Part shown: in pieces, positions 45,579-55,111 of the stretch
Numbering within the stretch: the first letter of the stretch is position 1
Layout: every line of letters starts with the position of its first letter
Source: Agarophyton chilense
Taxonomy: Eukaryota > Rhodophyta > Florideophyceae > Gracilariales > Gracilariaceae
Direction: 5' to 3'
DNA: 64,000 nucleotides
Assembly: GCA_030374765.1 (NCBI GenBank)
Contig: JARGXX010000109.1
Span: 372,001-436,000 of the forward strand
Notes under the pieces: generated by a model
The model's input: only the letters and a program-made list of their open reading frames with translations
What the model was told of the DNA's origin: nothing
The model's database searches: none
Position numbers and translations under genes: made by a program

Positions 45579-46256
45579 ATGCTACGGACCATCATGCGTC
45601 AGATCGACCTTGTCCCAGCGTTGGGTTCGGTCAGCAACGTGCAGGACTTGTATCCAATCTTGGACGTGATCGACAACACCCAATGGGATCGAGTTTCAGT
45701 GGAGAATCAGCCCGCAGGGGAAGGATCCGCGCGAGACAAGTCTCCTGGTCGGTACGATCCGGGCTCCGGTACCTGGGTCTATTACAATCCCTTGGAAAGG
45801 GTTCGCATCAGCGTGGGGCAAGCCCGGGCGCTGATGGACTCGCCTCGGCCGATGCCGGTGGGACACCCGACGGGGTTCATTTATACCGACGATTACTAGT
45901 ACGAGCCTTCAGTAGACCTGGACGATCCAGCGTTGGATAACGACATGCCAGCTCCTAGTGGAGTACTCTCCGTGGAGCCATCTGCACCCTTCCAACCAGT
46001 GGGAACGACCTCAGCTGCGGCGGCGAATGCATCCGGTGGCGGTCCATCTGCTCCCCCCGGGTGGGGTGTGAACACCCTTGCCCAGGCGCCGGTTGCCACT
46101 CCGCAAGCGGATAGTGTGCGACAAGACCTCGTGAACGCGGGCATTCCGATTCCCCCGGGTATGACGGATGTGAGCCAGATGTTGGCTTTCGCCTCGGCGG
46201 ACCATCAGGGTCAGAATCCCAACGGTGGGGCTGGTCCCTCATCGGGCTTTCCGTAG
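45579..46256 (+). pseudogene. Antisense accessory ORF of chromovirus C, distal part
   Basis: Further plus-strand coding sequence: LYPILDVIDNTQWDRVSV aligns with FLLLVDLIDSIDWHGFLL of A1, and YYNPLERVRISVGQARAL with WYKPWTSQIITSDQARDL. The tail VRQDLVNAGIPIPPGM with SQMLAF corresponds to LRQFLLDAGLPEEQL with SAMLYN. The ORF family is therefore about 600 residues long. Fossil. Confidence 0.65.
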
Positions 46257-46321
46257 TTCCGCCTTCGGGCAATTGTAGAGTCCATAGCTTGGCGACAATA
46301 GTAAACTTCTGATATTTGCAT

Positions 46322-46480
46322 AACTTCTTTTCTTCTTCCTTCCTAGGATCTTAACTTCTACTTCCTCTTCTTCCTTCTTAGGATCTTCTTCATCTTCGTC
46401 TTCATCTTCTTCCCTTCCTAGGGTCCAATCTTCTTCTTAATCTTCTTCTCCACTTCGTGGGTCTTCTTTTCCTTTTTCAT
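46322..46480 (+). repeat. Tandem polypyrimidine-AG tract of chromovirus C
   Basis: Three loose repeats of about 35-50 bp, each a CTT-rich run ending in CTAGG or TTAGG and then TCTT or TCC (46329-46351, 46361-46386, 46401-46432). It lies between the ends of the two convergent coding regions, as in A1 and A2. On the plus strand each unit has the look of a polypyrimidine tract plus AG, like a 3' splice site. Confidence 0.6.
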
Positions 46481-46653
46481 CATAAACTGTCCCGATAACC
46501 GGTGCTGTGTTCCCCGGTTAACGGCGCTAGGCCGAGGGCCAGTAGACATTCCCTCTCAATACGTGTTCTTCGGGATACTCTCCTCAATTCCTCTTCAGAG
46601 GTCTAACATCCTCCTCACTTCGAGGTCGCATCCACACCAGTTCCCGTGGTGGC

Positions 46654-46944
46654 TTACCCGACTTGGGCACGATCCAGACTTGGAGGCAAGGTTACCCGAG
46701 CGCGTCGGTGATAGGATAAAACCTTAGACCTCGGAAGGTGCTCAATGGGTTCCACTGTATCCTCATCAGGCGAGAATCCGTACCATCGGACTTGGTAGCG
46801 GACTTCTCCCTCGGGGGTGTAGATGTGACGCACGATGCGATCGATAACGAATTCCTGCGGGTACACTTTTCCCTTTTCGGGCTTCTCTTCCATCTTGGAA
46901 CGCTCTAGTTCCCTTGAGGGTGTCAACGTAGGGTCTAGACACAC
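46654..46944 (-). pseudogene. Chromodomain module of chromovirus C
   Basis: FVIDRIVRHIYTPEGEVRYQVRWYGFSPDED then a VEPIEHLPRSKVL helix gives a full chromodomain of about 50 residues at the 3' end of pol. It lies beyond a long acidic, Pro/Ser-rich linker. Confidence 0.8.
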
Positions 46945-47395
46945 CCCGGTGGGTTCTTTTCCGTGTTACGAGCGGGTCTCAGCACTTCGTCCAAACGGCG
47001 CCGAGTGGCCTGTGGGCTACGTTGTAACTTCCGTCTACGGAGTCAAAACGGCCCAGTTTTGGATTCTTCTTAAAGCTGAGATCTTCCCGATAACAACGGT
47101 GTTCTTAGAGTTCGTGACGGTTGAGAAACCGCGACGCGGTAGCGTCTCCAATCTCAAGGGGGTAAGACTTCAACGTCAACCCGAGCTACGGGGACGAAGG
47201 TTGCTCCCGTGCAACGCGCCGTGCGACGGAGGCGGTTTGCGCGACGGTTGGTCGTCAGAGCCTTTTGATTGGCTCGGTGCCACTCGACGTGTGCCACACA
47301 AATGCGCGGGCGCCCCGTGTGGGGTGACCGTTCCTTGTGCGGTCTCACTCATTTCTTTCCCATTCCTGAGGGTTCCAGTGTCTCCATAGGAGTTC

Positions 47396-48133
47396 CTATT
47401 CCCATTCCATAACGGAGAGCCAAATTTGGTCAACCTCGTCGTCGAGATCTTCCCCGTGCGGGTCCGCTGACACAGCTCGTTCCCGAGAAAGCGGGGTTTG
47501 AGTGTGCGACACCTCAGTGTCTCGTCCGCGGCGGCGGGTGATCGTCGGCTCTGTAGGCGTTCCGGGTGCGGAGTTCTCCAAACGACTCTCCCTAGGCGGG
47601 TTTTCGTCATCTTTTCTGACGTCGTGCTCGGCTGGGTCGGCGGTGATGTCGCTACCCATATGCTGGGGTTGTGACTTCTCTGTCGCCGGCTCGGTCGGGC
47701 TCGCCGTCTCACTGCCAGAACTAGATTCCCCGTTAGGGCGACTGGCTGACGCCGAAATATCTTCCTGCGAAGGAACTAAGTCCTCCTCCCCCTCCTTAGG
47801 CGGAGAGCCAGGAGGCTTTATTACCTCCGGTGGGGGAGTAACTCTGTAAGAGTTCGTTGACTGGGCCCTTGAAGGAGCGGGCCCAGGTTCGGGAGTATCC
47901 GAAGTTTCCGGTAGGTCGGTTAAACCACGTTCCGGGTGCGGAAGTATAACGGGGCGGGTGTTCGAATCTCCGCCTGACGGGTTAACTTCCGTTGAATCAT
48001 CCCCTGTGGAGGGCGTTGGTGCCGACACCACTTCCACATTTGGGTTGGGCGCTCGTGTGATGCGGTCCCTGGAGATCCATTCGTGGCGGTTAGCGATATC
48101 CAATACCACCGTGTCCGGGTCTACAGAAACCAC
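47396..48133 (-). pseudogene. Integrase C-terminal strand and acidic linker of chromovirus C
   Basis: Begins VSVDPDTVVLDIANRHEWISRDRITRAP, the end of the GPY/F-like integrase C-terminal domain. About 200 Pro/Ser/Glu-rich residues follow, of the sort that join integrase to the chromodomain. Low complexity with no catalytic motif. Confidence 0.7.
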
Positions 48134-48193
48134 ACGATAGGGTCCGTCTACAATTGGCGGAAGCTTGTGCCTATGTTCCTTTTCAGGATTGTA

Positions 48194-51100
48194 TTATTCC
48201 TTTCGAAGGAAGACGAAGTCGTCGGGCTCCACCTGAGGTAGAGGTTTGCGAACCCGATTGTCAAAGTCCTTCTTGTAGGCGCGTTGAGCTTTGTCCATTG
48301 CTTTCCGGGCTATCGGCACCATCTTCGTAAGCCACTCCTTCCAGGCTTCTCGGTACAATCCCAGTGACGGGTACGTCGACAGCTTCGGTTGAGCCTCAAT
48401 GGCGACCGGCGGCGGTGTCTTCGACAGTACCAGTTCGAATGGGGATAACGATGTAACCCGATGTACCTGGGTGTTGTATGCATACGTGATAGCGTCTGTG
48501 TACAAGTCCCAATTTTTGGGGTGATCCGCAACATACGATCTCAAAGCGTTGAGTATCGTGCGGTTAAACCTCTCCACCTTGCTATTCCCCTGAGGGTGAT
48601 ACGTATTAACAAACAAATTCCTTACATCAAGGATTCGACATACATCCTGAAAGAACTTTGATGCGAATTGCCCTCCGTTGTCGGATAACAACTGCACCGG
48701 CGGTCCATATACGAACACCCAATGGGTCACGAACGCTTGCGCGACGGTAGCGGCGGTGATCCGCTTCAGCGGCATAGTTCTCGTTAGCTTAGAGAATCTG
48801 TCAGAAATGACAAGCAGATACCGATGACCTCGGGGCGTCCTGATAAACTCCCCTAGGATGTCTATGGCCACGAATTCGAGTGGAGCCCGTGCCGGGAACA
48901 GCGTCAACTTCTTAGAGTGCTTCCGAAGTTTGACGTCATTCTTGGCGCAATTGGCGCAGGCCCGTCTGACGGCGTAACAATCGAATGCCATTGCCGGCCA
49001 GTAAAAGTCCCTTTTCAACGTGAGGTACAGTTTTCTTCTCCCAGGGTGGGCGCCAACCTTCACATAGTGAGTGAGGTGTAATACCCTCTGTTGTAGGGTG
49101 TGCGGCACCACTATCCTCGGGCGAGGTCCAACGGTCCTGATTAGGTAACCCTGATCGTCGTCCTCGAAAGGTAACTGAAATCCTCCGTTGAGGCGAGCCC
49201 GAATCCGTGTACAGAATGGGTCGAGCTGTTGCTCGCGTATCATCTCCTCTGGAGAGATAGGTATAAAAGAGCCGGTCGGCGAATCCAGACTCTCGTTGAC
49301 GAGTATATCGTCACAAACATCATCCGTCAGCGGTTGAGCTCCTCCCTCGAGGTCCGATACCATAAAACATGGGATGTCATCGTCCTCGTAGGGTTCCGTT
49401 TCTGCTGTGGTTCCCAAGCGGGATAGTGCATGAGCCTGAGTGTTCAGCTTCCCTTTCTTGTACAGGATCTCAAAGTCGAATTCCGACAGTCGGAGACGCC
49501 AGCGCATAAGGCGGCCCGAGGGTTCGGAGATCTCCAGGAGCCAACGCAAGCATGCGTGGTCCGTATGGACTTTGAAACGAGTACCCATCACATAGGGGCG
49601 AAGTGTAGCCAAGGCCCACACAACGGCTAAACATTCTTTCTCGGAGACCGAGTAGTTCCTTTCATGGACATTCAGGGAACGTGACCAGTACCCAATAGGG
49701 TGACGTTCACCATCCTCAGAGGATTGGAACAGTGCACACCCTACTTGGTTTGCACTAGCATCGGTGTCCACTTCGTAAGGGAGCCCAGGATTGGGTAGAG
49801 CCAAGATTGGCGGTGATGTTACGGCATTCACCAGTGCCGTGAAGGCAGACGCTTCCGCGTCGCCAAAAGGTTCCAGTTCAACTGGTTGTCCCTTCGTCAG
49901 GAGCCTGTTGAGGGGGGTGGCAATATCCGCAAAGTTCGGGACGAATCGGCGATACACGTTACACAGACCTAAGAAGGATCGCAACTCCGTTTGAGTTTTC
50001 GGGTGTTTTGCTTCCTTCAAGGATTTCACTCGTACTTCATCGATTGAAAGCTGTCCGGGACGGATGATATGACCTAGATACTTAACCGAATCGGTGAAAA
50101 ACTCGCACTTCTTGAGTTTCAAGGTGATTCCCGCGTCGCGGAGTATCTTCATTACGTCCCTGACGTGTTCGAGGTGATCATCCAGGTTGTTGGAGAAGAC
50201 AATAATGTCGTCTAAATACACTAGACACGCCCTCCACTTGAAGGGAGCCAACAGAATGTCTATCGCCCGTTGAAACGTTGTGGGGGCATTTGTCAACTCA
50301 AAAGGCATCCTCCGGAATCGGAAAAGTCCTTGATGACACACGAACGCCGTTTTGTCTCGATCTTCCTCCCTAATAGGGACTTGCCAGTAGCCCGAATTGG
50401 CGTCGAGGGTAGAGAAAACAGTAGCGCTCCCAAGGGAGTCGATGTATTCGTCCATCCGAGGGATCGGGTACACATCCTTAATGGTTACCTCGTTCAGGCG
50501 TCTGTAACCGATGCAGAAACGCCACGATCCATCCGGTTTCGGAACAAACACCACTGCTGAGGCCCAAGCGGACTGGGCAGGTTCAATTACGCCCGCTTTA
50601 AGCATCTTCTCCACCTGAGATTTCTCCTCTTCCCGAGCTTTCGGTCCAGCCCTGTAAGGGTGTTGGGCAATAGGCCGAGTGTTCGGTAACAAGTCGATGC
50701 GGTGTTCTGAAATCCCAATAGTTCCAAGGGAACCATCCCACATGGTGGTAAATTCACAAAGCATGTGCCTCAGCTTCTCCCGATGAGATGCGGGTACATG
50801 GTTGAGATCCCATTTCTCCAATTCCTGAACAGGATCCGTCTGGTCTGCTCCAGTGATAGGGGCCGTAACCTTCTGAGGTTTAAAGTGTTCAGTGTGTGGA
50901 GCTGCAGTCGTATGCTCACCGTCTTCCGCGATTTCGGCAGTGTCCTCCCCCTCCTTAGGGTCCGCCACACCAAGGACCTCTGCGATAGAGATCTTTGTAG
51001 GTACGACCGCATGCGGGTGTGGAAGAACAGAACCCAGGATCTGGTGTTTGACCAAATGCTGCGTTGTCTTTCCAAAGTTGGCTACTAAAACCTTGAAAGG

Positions 51101-51928
51101 TTTATCCGGTTCCACGGAGACAACCCCATTCGCAAGGGCGAGTTGACGCCGCGTATACGGAGACGGGATCGGTTGTACCACATGCACACCAATTTGCTTG
51201 GTAACAACTGTGACCCAAACCTGGGTTTCTGGCGGGATAGCCACTGACTTTGCAACCTTTACCCGTGTAGACACCGGGTGCTTCTTCACAGATTCCTGCG
51301 CGACAGGGAGAGGAACGCGTGTTCGCGCTGCTCCCTGTAAGGGTTTACGAACGATTGGGATCGTAGAACCGTCTTCAAGTTCCACAGTTCTATTCCGAGG
51401 ACGGATGGCTTCCACGAAGCGGTCGCAAAAGTCACAACCCAGTATGACTGGTGCTGCAAGTGACTTGCATACAATAAACTCTAGTTGAACGAGATAGGAG
51501 CCTAACCTCACCATGAGGGAAATTGTACCCAGTGTCCGTAGCGGGTTATTGTTCGCATCGGCGATATCCAAACGTGGACCAGTACGAACTTGAACCCGGA
51601 GCAGCGGGGGTAAGAATTCAACATGAACTAAGTTAGGAGCGGCTCCTGTATCCAGGACAGATATTTGACGAACCATAAACTGGTTTGACAGGCCGAAGTC
51701 GGCGAATACTTTATAATTCCGCTTGGCCATTACCATAACTCGATCCGGAATACGGAGATTACGGGACCGTATCCACGGGCGACGGAGGACACTAAAGTAT
51801 CCCGAGTTAACGTCGGTGTCAGCCGTTCTCATTGAAAGGATAGTCACAGCTGGGGAGCGAAGCTGGAGCGCCTCGGGCGTCTTCAACTCCGGCTTAGAAG
51901 ACGCCCCTCCCGCAGGGGAGACTCCCAA
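48194..51928 (-). CDS. Pol polyprotein of chromovirus C (protease, RT, RNase H, integrase)
   Basis: Single open frame of 1244 codons in a young fossil element. Protease: VLDTGAAPNLV (DTG near 93-95). Reverse transcriptase: FCIGYRRLNEVTIKDVYPIPRMDEYI, TLDANSGYWQVPI and YLDDIIVFS (about 571). RNase H: DTDASANQVGCALFQ (about 721) and YSVSEKECLAVVWAL. Integrase: H2C2 zinc region (about 953-993, ending CANCAKN), then FVAIDILGEF (about 1019), LLSDNGGQF (about 1081) and SKVERFNRT (about 1118). It begins 2 bp after gag in another frame without an ATG at the junction. That fits the frameshift used by many Ty3/gypsy elements to make Gag-Pol. Confidence 0.93.
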   Translation of the reverse strand: MGVSPAGGASSKPELKTPEALQLRSPAVTILSMRTADTDVNSGYFSVLRRPWIRSRNLRIPDRVMVMAKRNYKVFADFGLSNQFMVRQISVLDTGAAPNLVHVEFLPPLLRVQVRTGPRLDIADANNNPLRTLGTISLMVRLGSYLVQLEFIVCKSLAAPVILGCDFCDRFVEAIRPRNRTVELEDGSTIPIVRKPLQGAARTRVPLPVAQESVKKHPVSTRVKVAKSVAIPPETQVWVTVVTKQIGVHVVQPIPSPYTRRQLALANGVVSVEPDKPFKVLVANFGKTTQHLVKHQILGSVLPHPHAVVPTKISIAEVLGVADPKEGEDTAEIAEDGEHTTAAPHTEHFKPQKVTAPITGADQTDPVQELEKWDLNHVPASHREKLRHMLCEFTTMWDGSLGTIGISEHRIDLLPNTRPIAQHPYRAGPKAREEEKSQVEKMLKAGVIEPAQSAWASAVVFVPKPDGSWRFCIGYRRLNEVTIKDVYPIPRMDEYIDSLGSATVFSTLDANSGYWQVPIREEDRDKTAFVCHQGLFRFRRMPFELTNAPTTFQRAIDILLAPFKWRACLVYLDDIIVFSNNLDDHLEHVRDVMKILRDAGITLKLKKCEFFTDSVKYLGHIIRPGQLSIDEVRVKSLKEAKHPKTQTELRSFLGLCNVYRRFVPNFADIATPLNRLLTKGQPVELEPFGDAEASAFTALVNAVTSPPILALPNPGLPYEVDTDASANQVGCALFQSSEDGERHPIGYWSRSLNVHERNYSVSEKECLAVVWALATLRPYVMGTRFKVHTDHACLRWLLEISEPSGRLMRWRLRLSEFDFEILYKKGKLNTQAHALSRLGTTAETEPYEDDDIPCFMVSDLEGGAQPLTDDVCDDILVNESLDSPTGSFIPISPEEMIREQQLDPFCTRIRARLNGGFQLPFEDDDQGYLIRTVGPRPRIVVPHTLQQRVLHLTHYVKVGAHPGRRKLYLTLKRDFYWPAMAFDCYAVRRACANCAKNDVKLRKHSKKLTLFPARAPLEFVAIDILGEFIRTPRGHRYLLVISDRFSKLTRTMPLKRITAATVAQAFVTHWVFVYGPPVQLLSDNGGQFASKFFQDVCRILDVRNLFVNTYHPQGNSKVERFNRTILNALRSYVADHPKNWDLYTDAITYAYNTQVHRVTSLSPFELVLSKTPPPVAIEAQPKLSTYPSLGLYREAWKEWLTKMVPIARKAMDKAQRAYKKDFDNRVRKPLPQVEPDDFVFLRKE

Positions 51929-51930
51929 GT

Positions 51931-53961
51931 TTAGTTTTTCGAAGCGGACCCCACCGAATTCGGTGCAGCTGCCTCGAAGGGGACCGGTTGTTCCCCGTTC
52001 GCGGGTACAAGTTCTGTATCCCTGTCAGCAAGGTGAGCTCGGAGTATCCTTTGTTCCTCATAGGACCTACTCGGGACTCGAGCTTTCTCCTCAGGGGTCA
52101 GAGCCTCGTACTGAGCGATAATTCGTGAACCCTCCCGCAGGGGAAATGTGCAGTCTGGTGCTTTGTGACCACGGAGGTAACACAAGTAGCAAATCAGCTC
52201 TGCTGGGTTCGGTTGTGGACGTGAATCCACGCGACGTGGTGCTGTATCCTTCCATCCGGGGCGAGAGAACTGAGCAGCGGTATTCGCAAAAGGTAGCGAT
52301 GCGGCTGGCACCCTCCGTCCTTGGGTATAGAGCGCAGGGTCTTCATCCGTAGTCGGAGCGGATGTCGACGGCAACTCAGACGTACCCATAGATTCGGGGT
52401 TACTTCCCATGAAGTGAATGTTATCATTGACCCCCACAGGGGCAGGGCCTCCTGCGAGTGACAAAGACGAGTTACCTCCATCGGCGAGGAGTGCACGTGT
52501 CGGCCGACTCTTTCGGTTCTGCCGGGCACGGAGAGTATCCCCCTCAGCCTGGGCGTAATGAAGCAGTTCCAAGTAGGTCAGCTTGCGCTTCTCTTCCCGA
52601 TGTCGGGCAACCAATGCCCTTATCGAGTGGTCCAAACCATCCACAAACATGGAGCATCTCTCGCAGGCGGGGAATACATTCCCGCATCGGTGAAACGCTT
52701 TATTCAAGCGAGTTGAATACACCGTTTCGGTTTCCATCGGCTTCTGCCGCGTATCCCTTAATGCAAGGATTGCTTCCTGAATCGCATTTCCAGTAGCGTA
52801 TGACCTCAAGAGGTACTGCACCGCTTCGGGCCAGCACGTGACTCCCCTTTCCGAGGCTCGGGATGATCCACGGACGGAGTTGAACTGGTCTTCAGCTATC
52901 CCCTTTAAGAAATAGGGTAATGCAAGATACGCTTGCGCTTCACTCATACCGAGGATGTCAGCCTCCTGGACAAACCTCGCAAGGAAATCGAGCACCAGAA
53001 TTGGGTCTGTTCCTGTGAACTCCCTCTTCTGTAGGGTGATGCTCAGCCTTTTGATGTAGTCCTTGACCTTACCCATTCCGCAGGATGTTCGATCTCCCGA
53101 AGGGTTATCCAACCGGTAATAGCGGTACGATAGCAGCTTCCGATAGAGAGGATTCGTCGGCTTCAGCTCCCTTAATCCAAGATGTTTCCTACCCTTCTTC
53201 CGGGTACGGATTGCCCCTTGAGAGGTGTAAGTAGCCTTCGACCGAGTCGCCCGGGATGACCGGTGTCCATCTTCACTATCCGAAGATTCGGAGGACGAAC
53301 TCGATGACGAGCGATTGGGATCGGAAACCGATAAATCCTCTTGGAGGTAAACCCTCTTCTTGGACTTGCGGCGGTCCCGTTTAGCGGAGCGGTGTTCTTC
53401 GTCTTCCGAAACGTCGGGTTTATCCTTCGAGGATTCTGTGTCTCCGTCCATACGGATAATGGTCTCGAGGGTGTCCAGCCGAGCTCGGAAGCGTTCCGCT
53501 TGCACGCGGTGTTCCTCCACGAGGCTCCGGTACTCCTGGATAAAGACCCCAGGGGTACCAAAGCTTTCCAAAAGGGAGTTCACATCCCTCCTCAGGGTAC
53601 GAAGGTCATCGGCGACTCCCCGCACCTGGGCGTCCTCCACCTTGCGGCGGAGGGTAGTAACCTCCTGAAGGAGCTCGACGTGAGCCGCGTTGGCGATATC
53701 GATTCGAGTCTCCAGGCGCTGTAATTCAGGGTCGGCCCGACTTCGGGGTGCTGCTGAGGGGGTCTCCACCACTGGAACTGGGCCCACAGCCACGACCTTT
53801 CGAGGAACTGAAACCACTGAGGGTGCTCTCCGAGTGTCCCGATAGATACCGGAATCGTTCCGATCTTCGGGAATTGAGCTCCTCGACCTAGGCGGGGCCG
53901 GGGGCACTGAATTCGCTTGACGGTTCGATCCAATCCTGGAACCACGGGTAGGCGGCGACAT
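51931..53961 (-). CDS. Gag polyprotein of chromovirus C
   Basis: Open frame of 676 codons encoding the capsid and nucleocapsid precursor. It has a Pro/Ser-rich N-terminus, a coiled-coil-like helical region (about 75-170), an acidic Ser-rich segment (about 180-240), the retrotransposon gag core (about 300-470, with ILVLDFLARFVQEADILGM and FNSVRG) and a CCHC zinc knuckle, CYLCYLRGHKAPDC (about 590-605), near the C-terminus. Family-typical length and order. It precedes pol directly. Confidence 0.92.
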   Translation of the reverse strand: MSPPTRGSRIGSNRQANSVPPAPPRSRSSIPEDRNDSGIYRDTRRAPSVVSVPRKVVAVGPVPVVETPSAAPRSRADPELQRLETRIDIANAAHVELLQEVTTLRRKVEDAQVRGVADDLRTLRRDVNSLLESFGTPGVFIQEYRSLVEEHRVQAERFRARLDTLETIIRMDGDTESSKDKPDVSEDEEHRSAKRDRRKSKKRVYLQEDLSVSDPNRSSSSSSSESSDSEDGHRSSRATRSKATYTSQGAIRTRKKGRKHLGLRELKPTNPLYRKLLSYRYYRLDNPSGDRTSCGMGKVKDYIKRLSITLQKREFTGTDPILVLDFLARFVQEADILGMSEAQAYLALPYFLKGIAEDQFNSVRGSSRASERGVTCWPEAVQYLLRSYATGNAIQEAILALRDTRQKPMETETVYSTRLNKAFHRCGNVFPACERCSMFVDGLDHSIRALVARHREEKRKLTYLELLHYAQAEGDTLRARQNRKSRPTRALLADGGNSSLSLAGGPAPVGVNDNIHFMGSNPESMGTSELPSTSAPTTDEDPALYTQGRRVPAASLPFANTAAQFSRPGWKDTAPRRVDSRPQPNPAELICYLCYLRGHKAPDCTFPLREGSRIIAQYEALTPEEKARVPSRSYEEQRILRAHLADRDTELVPANGEQPVPFEAAAPNSVGSASKN

Positions 53962-54168
53962 GCTGCAGACACGACATCGACGATTCGGGGTAACGATGAA
54001 ATTCGATCACGAGATTCCCGGAGAACGGATGACGTAACACAAGACAAAAATAAAAACCCATTCCACCCTTTCCAAAGGGGACCACTACAACAAATCTTCA
54101 CGACGGTGCTTCCTCTTCCAAGAGATATTCCAACACGTGGATGACCAACCCAAAAGTCCGAGAACGGA

Positions 54169-54186
54169 TTCTAAGTCGGGAGACCA
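54169..54186 (-). other. Candidate primer-binding site of chromovirus C
   Basis: Two bases inside the 5' LTR the minus strand reads TGGTCTCCCGACTTAGAA. It starts with TGG, as expected for pairing with a tRNA CCA end. The primer tRNA was not identified. Confidence 0.5.
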
Positions 54187-54188
54187 CT

Positions 54189-55111
54189 TGTGGAGCAAAA
54201 CCTGGCGACGGGAAGTGCTCTCAAGGTGTTCGAAGCCTTGCTCCCTGGGGGAGGCAGACTCAGAGACAGAGCCCTCCGTTCCACCCGTAATGTGGGGTGT
54301 AACTCCCACGGGAGATTCCGGGAGTGCCGACGGAGGTGAGGGGTAGAAACTGTTGGGTCGGGAATGGGTATGGGTATCCCAAAGAATGGGGGAAAATCCG
54401 GCGAAGAGGAAAAACGGGGCGAGGGTCGGGCACTAACAGGCACCGGACCCGAGAACCAGAAAAGGGGCGAAACAACAAAAGAAACCCAATACAGGGGCGA
54501 AAACCTGTCCTCGAAAGGAAACACAAAAAGCACGCAACAAGTAAGCAGAACCCCCACGGGGTATCGTGCACGCAGGTCGTCTGAGCGGTCCCAAGGGGGT
54601 TGTTCCACGGAACTCAAACGTGGGCACTCTCCAAGTGGAGTCGTGTCTCTACGCAGGCGTTGCTAACCAGAGCCTGTTCCGGGTTGTAAGGCCGGAACGA
54701 TGGCGACGAAGAACCTCTTATGGTATCGAAGACCAACCTTGGTTCCTATTTACTCTGAGCTTCGGACTGTCAGATCTCGTCTCCCTAAGTAGGGCCCACT
54801 AACTAAACTCTACTAATTACAGCAGTGCACACCTGCTCAGGGCCATACACGTGGAGATCCCACTGTCAGGGCCCAAAAGTCCAACGTTCTAACAAATATC
54901 CGAAAATCGGTGCCAAAATTAAGCCACGTGTATCACGGGGCCAATCCAACCATGGGCCATCCGAATCTTCCCTTCATAGGCGAACTCTAACCAGAAAACA
55001 GTGCCACCTCAGCACACCTTAGAGGGGATCATAGTCATAACCCTCGGAGGGTTCAACCCTCATTCTATGAGTTGCATCTTCAAGTATCCCCTAACTGGGC
55101 GTTGCTCTACA
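54189..55111 (-). repeat. 5' LTR of chromovirus C (923 bp)
   Basis: Partner of 43396-44318 with the same length and TG...CA ends. It is followed directly by the duplicated TGTAT (55112-55116) and then by copia reverse transcriptase sequence. Confidence 0.92.

Larger units (their letters stand above)
43396..55111 (-). mobile_element. Ty3/gypsy chromovirus C, nearly whole (11.7 kb)
   Basis: Complete minus-strand element between the exact 5-bp duplication TGTAT (43391-43395 and 55112-55116). From its 5' side: LTR (54189-55111), candidate primer-binding site, gag (51931-53961), pol with protease, reverse transcriptase, RNase H and integrase (48194-51928), linker and chromodomain (46654-48133), a TTC-rich tract, a plus-strand antisense ORF (44361-46256), the polypurine tract and the 3' LTR (43396-44318). 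The LTRs are equal in length (923 bp) and differ at about 22 positions by eye (2-3 percent), so it is young relative to its copia host. Gag and most of pol are open; about two to four breaks lie in the 3' third and the antisense ORF. Confidence 0.92.
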
